64,000 nt of DNA from Streptomyces asoensis (GCF_016860545.1 NZ_BNEB01000005.1:2666001-2730000); one strand, 5' to 3'; positions 8,144-17,986 are shown, numbered from the stretch's first letter. Program-made: numbers and translations. Notes: generated by a model from the sequence alone, not told the origin.

Positions 8144-8584
8144 ATGCTGACGCGAATCGACCACATCGGGATCGCCTGCCACGACCTCGACGCCACCGTC
8201 GAGTTCTACCGCTCCACGTACGGCTTCGAGGTGTTCCACACCGAGGTCAACGAGGAACAGGGTGTGCGCGAGGCCATGCTCAAGATCAACGATACGTCCG
8301 ACGGGGGCGCCTCCTACCTGCAACTCCTGGAGCCGACCCGGCCCGACTCGACCGTCGCCAAGTGGCTCGACAAGAACGGCGAGGGCGTCCACCACATCGC
8401 TTTCGGTACGGCGGATGTCGACGCGGACGCCGCGGACATCAAGGACAAGGGCGTACGCGTTCTGTACGAAGAGCCGCGACGCGGCTCCATGGGGTCACGA
8501 ATCACCTTCCTGCACCCCAAGGATTGCCACGGTGTACTGACAGAACTGGTCACATCGGCGGCTGTTGAGTCACCTGAGCACTGA
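8144..8584 (+). CDS. mce: Methylmalonyl-CoA epimerase
   Basis: This is a 146-residue vicinal-oxygen-chelate fold enzyme that interconverts the (2R) and (2S) epimers of methylmalonyl-CoA. Two glyoxalase-like halves are visible. Candidate metal ligands match those of characterised epimerases: His7 (IDHIGIA), Gln60 (SYLQLLEP), His84 (GVHHIAFG) and Glu134 (VLTELV). The length is standard. It is transcribed divergently from the thiolase-meaB pair. The product of MeaB-assisted mutase chemistry is its substrate or product, so the three genes act in one pathway. Confidence 0.95.
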   Translation: MLTRIDHIGIACHDLDATVEFYRSTYGFEVFHTEVNEEQGVREAMLKINDTSDGGASYLQLLEPTRPDSTVAKWLDKNGEGVHHIAFGTADVDADAADIKDKGVRVLYEEPRRGSMGSRITFLHPKDCHGVLTELVTSAAVESPEH

Positions 8585-8816
8585 CCCTCGTACATATGGG
8601 CCGGTAGGGTTGGGCTCGGTCGCCGCTCACACCGGGGCGACCCGGTCCTGCCGTACGGCGGCGGGACCCAGCCGGGGTCCGGGTTTCGGGGGACGAGCGT
8701 CGGGGCGGCAGCCCATGCTCCGCCGTTGATCTGACACCATTCCCCGGGGGCCCCGTTCGGCGGATGGACGGAGCTCGTTCGGGAAGCTTGCGACCAGGGA
8801 CGGATGGGACCGCGCA

Positions 8817-11800
8817 GTGCGGGGCTATGAGAGCCAGGAGCGGGAGCCGGCGGCTGACGTCGACCACCTGACTCGGTTCGAAGCCGAGATGAAGCGGCTG
8901 AAGACCGAGCGGGAAAAGGCGATCCAGCATGCCGAGGACCTCGGCTACCAGGTCGAGGTGCTGCGCGCCAAGTTGCACGAGGCGCGGCGCACCATCATGT
9001 CCCGGCCCGCCTTCGACGGCGGCGACATCGGGTACCAGGCCGAGCAGTTGCTGCGCAACGCGCAGATGCAGGCCGACCAGCTGCGCCAGGACGCCGAACG
9101 GGAGCTGAGCCAGGCCCGGGCGCAGACGCAGCGGATCCTCCAGGAGCACGCCGAGCAGGCGGCCCGGCTCCAGGCCGAGCTGCACCAGGAGGCGGTGGCC
9201 CGCCGCCAGCAGCTCGACCAGGAACTGGCGGAGCGCCGGCAGAACGTCGAGTCGCACGTCAACGAGAACGTGGCGTGGGCCGAGCAGTTGCGGGCCCGCA
9301 CCGAGGCGCAGGCCCGCCGGCTGCTCGACGAGTCGCGCGCCGAGGCCGAACAGGCCCTGACGGCCGCACGCGCCGAGGCCGAACGGGTGGCCGCGGAAGC
9401 CCGCCAGCGTCTCCAGGCCGACGCCGAGGCGACCCGCGCGGAGGCCGAGCAGCTGCTGCTGCGGGCCCGCACGGACGCCGAACGGCTGCTGAACGCCGCC
9501 TCCAGCCAGGCGCAGGAGGCCAGCGACCACGCCGAGCAGCTGCGCACCTCCACCGCCACGGAGTCCGACGCGGCCCGCCGCCAGGCCGGTGAGCTCAGCC
9601 GCGCCGCCGAGCAGCGCATGTCCGAGGCCGAGGAGGCGCTGCGCAAGGCGCAGGCCGAGGCCGACAAGGTGCTCACCGAGGCGAAGGCCGCCGCCGAGAA
9701 GGCGCTCGCCGGCGCTGAGTCCACCAACGAGCAGCGCACCCGTACGGCGAAGGAGCAGGTCGCCCGGCTGGTCAGCGAGGCCACCAAGGAGGCCGAGACC
9801 ACCAAGGCGGACGCCGAGCAGGTCGTGGCCGACGCCCGCGCCGAGGCGGAGAAGATCGTCGCGGAGGCCTCGGAGAAGGCCCGCACGCTCACCGCCGAGG
9901 AGAGCGCCACCCAGCTGTCGAAGGCGGCGAAGACCGCCGAGGACGTCCTCAACAAGGCGCAGGAGGACGCGCAGAACACCACCAAGGCGGCCGCCGAGGA
10001 GGCCGAGCGGATCCGCCGCGAGGCGGAGACCGAGGCGGACCGGCTGCGCGCCGAGGCGCACGACATCGCCGAGCAGCTCAAGGGGTCGGCGAAGGACGAC
10101 ACCAAGGAGTACCGCGCCAAGACGGTCGAGCTCCAGGAGGAGGCCCGCCGGCTGCGCGGCGAGGCCGAGCAGCTGCGCGCCGACGCAGTCGGCGAGGGCG
10201 AGAAGATCCGCGCGGAGGCCCGCAAGGAGGCCGTCCAGCAGATCGAGGAGGCGGCCAGGACCGCCGAGGAGCTGCTGTCCAAGGCGAAGGCCGACGCGGA
10301 CGAGCTGCGCCAGAAGGCCACCTCGGACAGCGAGAAGGTGCGCACCGAGGCCATCGAGCGCGCCACCACGCTGCGCCGGCAGGCCGAGGAGACCCTGGAG
10401 CGCACCCGCGCGGAGGCCGAGCGCTCCCGCGAGGAGGCGGTGGAGCTCGCCGAGACCATCACCTCCAACGCCGAGCAGGCCGCGCTCGAACTGCGCGAGG
10501 AGACCGAGCGCGGGGTCGAGGCCCGGCAGGCGGAGGCAGCCGAGGAGCTGACCCGGCTGCACACGGAGGCGGAGGCACGGCTCGCCTCCGCCGAGCAGGC
10601 GCTGACCGACGCGCGCGAGGAGGCCGCCCGGATCCGCCGCGAGGCCGGCGAGGAGACCGAGCGGCTGCGCTCGGAGGCCGCCGAGCGGATCCGTACGCTC
10701 CAGCAGCAGGCGGGCACCGAGGCGGACCGGATCCGCGACGAGGCCGCCGCCGACGCATCCGCCTCGCGCGCCGAGGGCGAGGCCGTCGCCGTACGGCTGC
10801 GTTCCGAGGCCGCTGCCGAGGCGGAGCGGCTGAAGTCGGAGGCGCAGGACACCGCCGACCGGGTACGCGCCGAGGCGCAGGCCGCGGCCGAGCGGCTGGC
10901 CACGGAGGCGTCCGAGACGCTGGCCGCCGCCCAGGAGGAGGCGCTGCGGCGCCGCCGCGAGGCCGAGGAGCTGCTCGGTTCCGCGCGCCAGGAGGCCGAC
11001 CAGGAGCGGGAGCAGGCCCGCCGGCAGAGCGAGGAGCTGCTGGCCTCGGCGCGCAAGCGCGTGGAGGAGGCGCAGACCGAGGCCGTCCGGCTGGTCGAGG
11101 AGGCCGACCGGCGCGCGAACGAGATGGTGTCCGCGGCCGAGCAGCACGCGCAGCAGGTCCGGGAGTCCGTGGCCGGGCTGCACGAGCAGGCGCAGGACGA
11201 GATCAACGGGCTGCGTTCCGCCGCCGAGCACGCGGCCGAGCGCACCCGGCGCGAGGCGGAGGAGGAGGCGGACCGGGTCCGCTCCGACGCCTACGCGGTG
11301 CAGGAGCGGGCCGCCGAGGACGCCAACCGGGTCCGGCGCGAGGCGAGCGAGGCCGCGGATGCCGCGCAGGCGCTGGCCGAGCAGACCATGGCCGAGGCGA
11401 TCGCGGAGGCGGAGCGGCTGCGCTCGGAGGCGTCCGCGCACGCCCAGCGGGTGCGCACCGAGGCGTCGGACGCCATCGCCCAGGCCGACCAGGACGCGTC
11501 GCGCACCCGGGCGGACGCCCGGGACGACGCGAACCGCATCCGTTCGGACGCCGCGACGCAGGCGGACACCCTCATCACCGAGGCCCGCAACGAGGCGGAG
11601 CGGCTCCAGACGGAGACGATCGCGGAGGCCGAGCGGCTCCACTCCGAGACGGTCACGGAGGCGGAGCGGCTGCGCGCCGAGTCGGTCGCCAAGGCGGAGA
11701 AGCTGATCTCGGACGCCGCCGGGGACGCGGAGCGGCTGCGCGCCGAGGCCGCCGAGACGGTGGGCACCGCGCAGCAGCACGCCGAGCGGATGCGCGCCGA

Positions 11801-12698
11801 CGCCGAGCGGGTCAGGACCGACGCGGCGGCGGAGGCCGACCGGCTGATGAGCGTGGCCCGCGAGGAGGCCGACTCCACGCTGGACGAGGCCCGCAAGGAG
11901 GCCAACAAGCGGCGCTCCGAGGCGGCCGAGCAGGTCGACACCCTCATCACGGAGACGGCGGCCGAGGCGGACAAGCTCCTCACGGAGGCGCAGCAGCAGG
12001 CGCAGAAGACGACGGCGGACGCGGAGGCACAGGCCGACTCGATGGTCGGCGCGGCCCGCAGCGAGGCCGAGCGGCTGGTGTCCGAGGCGACGGTCGAGGG
12101 CAACTCGCGGGTGGAGAAGGCCCGTACGGACGCGGACGAGCTGCTGGTCGGCGCCCGTCGGGACGCGACCGCCATAAGGGAGCGGGCGGAGGAGCTGCGC
12201 GACCGCATCACGACCGAGATCGAGGCGCTGCACGAGCGGGCCCGCCGTGAGGCCGCCGAGACGATGAGGTCGACCGGCGACCGCTGCGACGCGCTCATCA
12301 AGGCGGCCGAGGAACAGCTCGCCAAGGCGCAGGCGAAGGCGAAGGAGCTGGTGTCGGACGCCAATTCCGAGGCCGGCAAGGTCCGCATCGCCGCCGTGAA
12401 GAAGGCCGAGGGGCTGCTCAAGGAGGCGGAGCAGAAGAAGGCGACGCTCGTGCGTGAGGCCGAGGAGCTCAAGGCCGAGGCGATCCGCGAGGCGCGCCGC
12501 ACCGTCGAGGAGGGCAAGCGCGAGCTGGAGGTCCTGGTGCGCCGGCGTGAGGACATCAACGCCGAGATCTCGCGGGTGCAGGACGTGCTGGAGGCGCTGG
12601 AGTCGTTCGAGATCCCGACCGGGGGCAAGGACGGGGGCGTCAAGGCGAGCGCGGCGATCGGGGCGCCCCGGTCGGGCGGGAAGGCGTCGGACGGCTAG
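8817..12698 (+). CDS. scy: Scy, giant coiled-coil protein of the tip-growth polarisome
   Basis: This 1293-residue protein is almost entirely alpha-helical coiled coil from about residue 15 to 1265, dominated by Ala, Glu, Arg and Gln in repeats of the type AEAERLRSEA. Scy (SCO5397 in S. coelicolor, similar length) assembles at hyphal tips, binds DivIVA and FilP, and marks new branch sites; its coiled coil has been described as a non-canonical 51-residue repeat. The start is GTG 8817. A short globular N-terminus (MRGYESQEREPAADVDHL) precedes the coil, and a Gly/Ser-rich end follows it. The filP gene is next on the same strand after 180 bp. Confidence 0.95.
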   Translation: MRGYESQEREPAADVDHLTRFEAEMKRLKTEREKAIQHAEDLGYQVEVLRAKLHEARRTIMSRPAFDGGDIGYQAEQLLRNAQMQADQLRQDAERELSQARAQTQRILQEHAEQAARLQAELHQEAVARRQQLDQELAERRQNVESHVNENVAWAEQLRARTEAQARRLLDESRAEAEQALTAARAEAERVAAEARQRLQADAEATRAEAEQLLLRARTDAERLLNAASSQAQEASDHAEQLRTSTATESDAARRQAGELSRAAEQRMSEAEEALRKAQAEADKVLTEAKAAAEKALAGAESTNEQRTRTAKEQVARLVSEATKEAETTKADAEQVVADARAEAEKIVAEASEKARTLTAEESATQLSKAAKTAEDVLNKAQEDAQNTTKAAAEEAERIRREAETEADRLRAEAHDIAEQLKGSAKDDTKEYRAKTVELQEEARRLRGEAEQLRADAVGEGEKIRAEARKEAVQQIEEAARTAEELLSKAKADADELRQKATSDSEKVRTEAIERATTLRRQAEETLERTRAEAERSREEAVELAETITSNAEQAALELREETERGVEARQAEAAEELTRLHTEAEARLASAEQALTDAREEAARIRREAGEETERLRSEAAERIRTLQQQAGTEADRIRDEAAADASASRAEGEAVAVRLRSEAAAEAERLKSEAQDTADRVRAEAQAAAERLATEASETLAAAQEEALRRRREAEELLGSARQEADQEREQARRQSEELLASARKRVEEAQTEAVRLVEEADRRANEMVSAAEQHAQQVRESVAGLHEQAQDEINGLRSAAEHAAERTRREAEEEADRVRSDAYAVQERAAEDANRVRREASEAADAAQALAEQTMAEAIAEAERLRSEASAHAQRVRTEASDAIAQADQDASRTRADARDDANRIRSDAATQADTLITEARNEAERLQTETIAEAERLHSETVTEAERLRAESVAKAEKLISDAAGDAERLRAEAAETVGTAQQHAERMRADAERVRTDAAAEADRLMSVAREEADSTLDEARKEANKRRSEAAEQVDTLITETAAEADKLLTEAQQQAQKTTADAEAQADSMVGAARSEAERLVSEATVEGNSRVEKARTDADELLVGARRDATAIRERAEELRDRITTEIEALHERARREAAETMRSTGDRCDALIKAAEEQLAKAQAKAKELVSDANSEAGKVRIAAVKKAEGLLKEAEQKKATLVREAEELKAEAIREARRTVEEGKRELEVLVRRREDINAEISRVQDVLEALESFEIPTGGKDGGVKASAAIGAPRSGGKASDG

Positions 12699-12780
12699 CG
12701 GAATGTGTGAATTGCGTTAAAGTCTGGCGTCTTTGACCGGACCTTTGGCAAGCGGTCTGCGGCTCAGCCACCCAAAAGGG

Positions 12781-12821
12781 GTGTCATTCTCCAGATCAAA
12801 CACGTATACGCTCGATGACAC
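12781..12821 (+). promoter_or_regulatory. Inverted repeat in the filP upstream region
   Basis: GTGTCAT (12781-12787) and its exact complement ATGACAC (12815-12821) lie 27 bases apart, about 60 bases before filP. The spacer is AT-rich and contains GTATACG, a possible -10 region. The repeat could be an operator or part of the scy terminator. Confidence 0.35.
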
Positions 12822-12881
12822 ACCGTTCAGGGCCCTAGGATTCCACCTATCACCTCACCGGTCTCATTCGACAGGAACCCC

Positions 12882-13820
12882 ATGAGCGACACTTCCCCCT
12901 ACGGCTTCGAGCTTGTGCGGCGTGGATACGACCGCGCTCAGGTGGACGAACGCATCTCGAAGCTCGTCTCCGACCGTGACAGCGCTCTGGCTCGTATCAC
13001 TGCTCTGGAAAAGCGCATCGAGGAGCTGCACCTCGAGACGCAGAACGCCCAGGCCCAGGTGAGCGACGCCGAGCCGTCGTACGCCGGTCTCGGCGCGCGT
13101 GTCGAGAAGATCCTCCGCCTCGCCGAGGAAGAGGCCAAGGACCTGCGCGAGGAGGCCCGCCGCGCCGCGGAGCAGCACCGGGAGCTCGCCGAGTCGGCGG
13201 CCCAGCAGGTGCGCAACGACGCGGAGTCGTTCGCCGCCGAGCGCAAGGCCAAGGCGGAGGACGAGGGCGTCCGGATCGTCGAGAAGGCCAAGAGCGACGC
13301 GTCGCAGCTGCGTTCCGAGGCGCAGAAGGACGCGCAGTCGAAGCGTGAGGAGGCGGACGCCCTCTTCGAGGAGACCCGCGCCAAGGCCGCGCAGGCCGCC
13401 GCCGACTTCGAGACCAACCTCGCCAAGCGCCGCGAGCAGTCGGAGCGGGACCTGGCCTCGCGTCAGCAGAAGGCGGAGAAGCGTCTCGCCGAGATCGAGC
13501 ACCGCGCGGAGCAGCTGCGTCTGGAGGCGGAGAAGCTGCGCACCGACGCCGAGCGTCGCGCCCGTCAGACCGTCGAGACGGCGCAGCGCCAGGCCGAGGA
13601 CATCGTGGCGGACGCCAACGCCAAGGCCGACCGCATCCGTTCCGAATCCGAGCGCGAGCTGGCGGCCCTGACCAACCGCCGCGACTCGATCAACGCCCAG
13701 CTGACGAACGTCCGCGAGATGCTCGCCACGCTGACCGGTGCCGCGGTGGCCGCGGCCGGCACGCCGTCCACGGACGACGAGCCGATCTCCCGCGGGGTCC
13801 CGGCGCAGCAGTCCCGGTAA
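12882..13820 (+). CDS. filP: FilP, filament-forming coiled-coil protein
   Basis: This 312-residue protein forms intermediate-filament-like networks behind Streptomyces hyphal tips and interacts with DivIVA and Scy (SCO5396, 310 residues). Residues about 1-35 hold FELVRRGYDRAQVDERI, which resembles the membrane-binding GYD-x-x-x-VD start of DivIVA-type proteins. Coiled coil runs from about residue 35 to 275, with a short gap near residue 65, and a flexible tail follows. The start is ATG 12882 with AGGA five bases upstream. It is likely expressed from its own promoter, given the 183-bp gap after scy. Confidence 0.95.
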   Translation: MSDTSPYGFELVRRGYDRAQVDERISKLVSDRDSALARITALEKRIEELHLETQNAQAQVSDAEPSYAGLGARVEKILRLAEEEAKDLREEARRAAEQHRELAESAAQQVRNDAESFAAERKAKAEDEGVRIVEKAKSDASQLRSEAQKDAQSKREEADALFEETRAKAAQAAADFETNLAKRREQSERDLASRQQKAEKRLAEIEHRAEQLRLEAEKLRTDAERRARQTVETAQRQAEDIVADANAKADRIRSESERELAALTNRRDSINAQLTNVREMLATLTGAAVAAAGTPSTDDEPISRGVPAQQSR

Positions 13821-13905
13821 CGCCCGGGGGTACGTCGCCCGAACATCGGTGAAGCCCTTTGCCACTCCGGTGGCAGAGGGCTTTGCCGCGTTCTAGCGTG
13901 GCCGC

Positions 13906-14892
13906 ATGATCGAGCTGTCGGGGCTGACCAAGCGGTACGGCGAGAAGGTCGCGGTGAACAACCTGACCTTCACCGTCAGACCGGGCATCGTCACGGGCTT
14001 CCTCGGTCCCAACGGCGCGGGCAAGTCCACCACGATGCGGATGATGCTCGGTCTGGACCGGCCGACCGCGGGGGACGTCCGGATCGACGGGCAGCACTAC
14101 GACCGGCTGAAGGACCCGCTGAAGTACATCGGGGCCCTGCTGGACGCCAAGGCCATGCACGGGGGGCGCAGCGCCTTCAACCATCTGCTGTGCCTGGCGC
14201 AGAGCAACGGCATCCCGAAGAGCCGGGTGCACGAGGTGCTGGACACCGTGGGGCTCACCTCCGTGGCGAGGAAGAAGGCCAAGGGGTTCTCGCTCGGCAT
14301 GGGCCAGCGGCTGGGCATCGCGGGGGCGCTCCTCGGCGACCCGCGGATCCTGATGTTCGACGAGCCGGTGAACGGCCTCGACCCCGAGGGCATCCACTGG
14401 ATCCGCAACCTGATGAAATCGCTGGCCGCCCAGGGCCGGACCGTGTTCGTCTCCTCCCACCTGATGAGCGAGATGGCGCTGACCGCCGATCACCTCGTCG
14501 TCATCGGTCAGGGCCGGCTGCTCGCCGACACCTCGATGGCCGACTTCATCGCGCAGAACTCGCGCTCGTTCGTCCGTATCCGCACCCCGCAGCGGGAGCG
14601 GCTGCTCGACGTGCTGCGCGGTGCCGGGTTCCTCGTCGTCGAGACGGGCAGCGGGGTGCTGGAGGTGGACGACGGCAAGTCCGAGCACATCGGGGAGCTG
14701 GCCGCGCAGCACCAGATCGTGCTGCACGAGCTGAGTCCCCAGCGGGCTTCCCTGGAGGAGGCGTTCATGCAGCTGACCGCGGAGTCGGTCGAGTACCACG
14801 CGCACGCCGGGGCGGATGCGGGCGCACCAGCGGACCCGCCGCCCGCGGGACCTCCGCAGCCGTGGGGCGACGACTGGACGAGGAGCCGATGA
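13906..14892 (+). CDS. ABC transporter ATP-binding protein (first pair)
   Basis: This 328-residue ATPase contains Walker A (GPNGAGKST), a Q-loop region, the signature (FSLGMGQRLG, a variant of LSGGQ) and Walker B (ILMFDEPVNGLDPEG), followed by SSHLMSEMA for the H-loop. It resembles DrrA/CcmA-type ATPases working with a separate membrane subunit. The C-terminal 100 residues (about 220-328) are a regulatory extension ending in a Pro/Gly-rich tail. It overlaps the permease gene by ATGA. A second, closely related pair lies directly downstream. The substrate is unknown. Confidence 0.9.
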   Translation: MIELSGLTKRYGEKVAVNNLTFTVRPGIVTGFLGPNGAGKSTTMRMMLGLDRPTAGDVRIDGQHYDRLKDPLKYIGALLDAKAMHGGRSAFNHLLCLAQSNGIPKSRVHEVLDTVGLTSVARKKAKGFSLGMGQRLGIAGALLGDPRILMFDEPVNGLDPEGIHWIRNLMKSLAAQGRTVFVSSHLMSEMALTADHLVVIGQGRLLADTSMADFIAQNSRSFVRIRTPQRERLLDVLRGAGFLVVETGSGVLEVDDGKSEHIGELAAQHQIVLHELSPQRASLEEAFMQLTAESVEYHAHAGADAGAPADPPPAGPPQPWGDDWTRSR

Positions 14893-15662
14893 TGGCGGCG
14901 ACCCAGGTCATCCGGTCCGAGTGGACCAAGATCCGGTCGGTGGCGTCCACCGTGTGGACGCTCTCCCTCGCCGTGATCGTCACCATCGCCCTCGGCATGC
15001 TGATCTCGGCGCTGTCGCGGCACGAGTTCGACGACATGAGCCGCAACGACCGGCTCTCCTTCGACCCGACCTTCATCAGCTTCGCCGGGATGAGCCTCGG
15101 CCAGCTCGCCATGATCGTGTTCGGGGTGCTGGTGGTGTCGAACGAGTACAGCACCGGCATGATCCGCACGTCGCTGGCCGCGGTGCCCCAGCGCGGCACC
15201 TTCCTGTTCAGCAAGATCGCGGTGGCCACCGGGCTCGCGCTGGTGGTCGGGCTCGCCACCAGTTTCGTCACGTTCTTCCTGGGGCAGGCCATGCTCGGCT
15301 CCCACCGGGCGTCGATCGGGGACAGCGGGGTCCTGCGGGCGGTCATCGGCGGCGGTCTGTACATGACGCTCATCGCGGTGTTCTCGATGGGTGTGGCCAC
15401 GATGCTGCGCTCGCCGATGCTGTCGCTCGGCATCCTGATGCCGTTCTTCTTCCTGATCTCCAACATCCTCGGCAACGTCTCGGCGACGAAGAAGATCGGC
15501 CGGTATCTGCCCGACCAGGCCGGCAGCAAGATCATGCGGGTGGTCACGCCGATCGACGACGACACCCCCTACGGGCCCTGGGGCGGGTTCGCCATCATGG
15601 CGCTGTGGGCCCTCGCGGCGCTCGCCGGCGGCTACCTCCTGCTGAAGAAACGCGACGCGTAA
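14889..15662 (+). CDS. ABC transporter permease (first pair)
   Basis: This 257-residue protein has six hydrophobic segments typical of ABC-2 type permeases. The N-terminus carries RSEWTKIRSVASTVWTL, a conserved hallmark of this actinobacterial permease group, and the end is GYLLLKKRDA. The start is ATG 14889, overlapping the ATPase stop and preceded by AGGAG at 14881; ATG 14892 follows immediately. It forms the membrane channel for the ATPase encoded before it, acting in the cytoplasmic membrane, most likely as an exporter. Confidence 0.9.
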   Translation: MMAATQVIRSEWTKIRSVASTVWTLSLAVIVTIALGMLISALSRHEFDDMSRNDRLSFDPTFISFAGMSLGQLAMIVFGVLVVSNEYSTGMIRTSLAAVPQRGTFLFSKIAVATGLALVVGLATSFVTFFLGQAMLGSHRASIGDSGVLRAVIGGGLYMTLIAVFSMGVATMLRSPMLSLGILMPFFFLISNILGNVSATKKIGRYLPDQAGSKIMRVVTPIDDDTPYGPWGGFAIMALWALAALAGGYLLLKKRDA

Positions 15663-15772
15663 CGCTTTGGGCTTTGCTTTCATTTGAGCGGAACCGTCAG
15701 CGCCCCGATATCCTCCTAACCCTTACGGGGGCGTGTGCCCTGCTGTCCTGAACCTTTCGATGGGTGCGGAGC

Positions 15773-17092
15773 ATGATCGAAGCAGTCGGCCTGACCAAGC
15801 GCTACGGCGACAAGACCGCTGTGTACAACCTTTCCTTCCAGGTGCGGCCCGGTGCGGTCACCGGCTTCCTCGGGCCCAACGGCTCGGGCAAGTCGACGAC
15901 GATGCGGATGATCCTGGGCCTGGACAACCCGACCGCCGGGACGGTGACGATCGGCGGCTACCCGTACCGCAAGCTGCCGAACGCCGCCCGCCAGGTGGGC
16001 GCCCTGCTGGACGCCAAGGCGGTGCACGGCGGCCGGCACGCGCGCAACCACCTGCTCAGCCTGGCCCAGCTGTCCGGGATCCCGGCCCGGCGGGTCGACG
16101 AGGTGCTCGGTGTCGTCGGACTCCAGGACGTGGCGCGCAAGCGCTCCAAGGGCTTCTCCCTCGGCATGGGCCAGCGGCTCGGCATCGCGGCCGCGCTGCT
16201 CGGCGACCCTCAGGTGCTGCTCTTCGACGAGCCGGTCAACGGCCTCGACCCGGAGGGCATCCTCTGGGTGCGCAACCTCATGAAGTCGCTGGCCGCCGAG
16301 GGCCGCACGGTGTTCGTCTCCTCCCACCTCATGAGCGAGATGGCGGTGACCGCCGATCACCTGATCGTCATCGGGCGCGGCCAGCTGCTCTCCGACATGA
16401 GCGTGACCGACTTCATCTCGGCCAACTCCGCCGACTTCGCGCGGGTGCGCACCCCGCACACCGAGCCCTCGCTGCGCGAGAAGCTGGCCTCCGCGCTCAC
16501 CGAGGCGGGCGGTCACGTGCTCCCCGAGCAGGACGGCGCGCTGCGGGTGACCGGGCTGCCGCTGCCGCGCATCAGCGACATCGCTCACGAGGCGGACGTC
16601 CGCCTGTGGGAGCTGTCCCCGCACCAGGCCTCCCTGGAGGAGGCGTACATGCGGATGACGCAGGGCGCCGTCGACTACCGGTCCACCATCGACCAGAAGG
16701 CCGGCCTCCAGCAGCAGCCGCCGCCGGGCGCGCAGCCGCCCATGCCGGTCCCGGGCCAGGGCCAGCCGGGCTGGTACGCCCCGCCGCCCCCGCAGCACTC
16801 CGGTTACGGGCACCCGCAGCCGGCCCAGGCGCCTCCGGGGGCCTCCTACGGGGCGTACGGCGCCCCCGGAGCGCCCGCGGCGGCTCCCGGCCCGAACGGT
16901 GCCAACCCGTACGCCCAGGCACCCGCACAGGCGCCGGCCCAGCCGCCGGCCCCGGCCGCACCGGCACCCCAGGCCCCGGCAGCCGCACCGGCGCCGGAAG
17001 CCGCCGGGACCGCGGACCAGGCCCCGTCCGCGCCCGCCGCGCCCGTTCCCGCCCCCGACGCCGCCCCGACCAAGTCCGAGGACGCCCGATGA
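15773..17092 (+). CDS. ABC transporter ATP-binding protein with long Pro/Ala/Gln tail (second pair)
   Basis: This 439-residue paralogue of the ATPase at 13906 has the same Walker A (GPNGSGKST), signature (FSLGMGQRLG) and Walker B (VLLFDEPVNGLDPEG). ATG 15773 is preferred over GTG 15764 because the paralogue starts at the equivalent MIE. From about residue 305 onward it carries some 130 residues of low-complexity sequence rich in Pro, Ala and Gln (for example QAPAQAPAQPPAP), absent from the first copy and probably disordered. It overlaps its permease gene by ATGA. It arose by duplication of the preceding pair. Confidence 0.9.
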   Translation: MIEAVGLTKRYGDKTAVYNLSFQVRPGAVTGFLGPNGSGKSTTMRMILGLDNPTAGTVTIGGYPYRKLPNAARQVGALLDAKAVHGGRHARNHLLSLAQLSGIPARRVDEVLGVVGLQDVARKRSKGFSLGMGQRLGIAAALLGDPQVLLFDEPVNGLDPEGILWVRNLMKSLAAEGRTVFVSSHLMSEMAVTADHLIVIGRGQLLSDMSVTDFISANSADFARVRTPHTEPSLREKLASALTEAGGHVLPEQDGALRVTGLPLPRISDIAHEADVRLWELSPHQASLEEAYMRMTQGAVDYRSTIDQKAGLQQQPPPGAQPPMPVPGQGQPGWYAPPPPQHSGYGHPQPAQAPPGASYGAYGAPGAPAAAPGPNGANPYAQAPAQAPAQPPAPAAPAPQAPAAAPAPEAAGTADQAPSAPAAPVPAPDAAPTKSEDAR

Positions 17093-17970
17093 GCACCCCG
17101 CAGCACCCCTCGCCGCAGGCCGCGCCCGCCTGGCAGACGGCGCCCGGCCCCTCGTACGCCCCGGCCGGTCCCGCCTACACCTCGCCGATCCCGATCGTGC
17201 GCACGCACCTGGGCCACGCCGTCACCTCGGAGTGGACCAAGATCCGGTCGGTGCGTTCCACGATGTGGACGCTGGGTGTCTTCGTCCTGCTGGTCGTCGG
17301 CATCGGCCTGCTCGCCGGAGCCGTCGTCGCCGCGAACGCCTCCCCCAGTGACCTGGAGGGCGAGACCGCCCTGTCGTTCGGCTTCTTCGGGCTGCTCCTG
17401 GGCACCATGTGCGTCATGACGCTCGGCGTGCTGACCACGGCCTCCGAGTACGGCACCGGCATGATCCGGACGACGATGGTGGCCTGCCCCTCGCGCGGCC
17501 GGGTCCTCGCCGCGAAGGCCGTCGTGTTCTTCGCCGTCGCCTTCGTCGTCACCCTGGTGTCCTCGGGCTTCGTCGCCCTGGTGCACGTGGGCATGCTGGG
17601 CGACGCCCGGCAGCCGAACGGCGAGGAGTGGCTCAAGGCCACCTTCGGCGTCTCCCTCTACGTCGCGCTGCTCGGGCTGATCTCGCTCGCCGTCGGCTCG
17701 ATCATCCGGCACTCGGCCGGCGCCATCACCATCATGATCGGCGTCCTGCTGGCCCCGCTGGTCATCGCGATCTTCATGTTCTCGTCCTCGCTGGAGGACC
17801 TGCGCCAGGCCCTCTTCGAGTACTCCATCCCCAACCAGCTGAGCGTGTTCTACTCCACCTCGCTCAGCGACAGCGGCCCGAGCGGCTGGGACCCGCTGTG
17901 GATCGCGCTCGGCGCGACCGCCGTGGTGCTGGGCGCCGCCTTCGCCCTGCTGGAGAAGCGCGACGTCTGA
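17089..17970 (+). CDS. ABC transporter permease with extended N-terminus (second pair)
   Basis: This 293-residue ABC-2 type permease has six membrane segments. Before the shared SEWTKIRSVRSTMWTL motif (about residues 46-61) it has a 45-residue Pro/Ala-rich cytosolic extension, compositionally like the tail of its partner ATPase. The end, FALLEKRDV, matches the first permease. It is translationally coupled to the ATPase. The two pairs may form one heteromeric exporter or two exporters; the sequence does not decide. Confidence 0.9.
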   Translation: MSTPQHPSPQAAPAWQTAPGPSYAPAGPAYTSPIPIVRTHLGHAVTSEWTKIRSVRSTMWTLGVFVLLVVGIGLLAGAVVAANASPSDLEGETALSFGFFGLLLGTMCVMTLGVLTTASEYGTGMIRTTMVACPSRGRVLAAKAVVFFAVAFVVTLVSSGFVALVHVGMLGDARQPNGEEWLKATFGVSLYVALLGLISLAVGSIIRHSAGAITIMIGVLLAPLVIAIFMFSSSLEDLRQALFEYSIPNQLSVFYSTSLSDSGPSGWDPLWIALGATAVVLGAAFALLEKRDV

Positions 17971-17986
17971 GCCGCTGGGGCACGCC

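Noticed and set aside
8550..12233. A 1227-codon open frame antisense to scy
   Set aside because: It mirrors the Ala/Glu coiled-coil codons of scy, giving Leu/Gly/Arg-rich sequence with no family features; high GC keeps the frame open.
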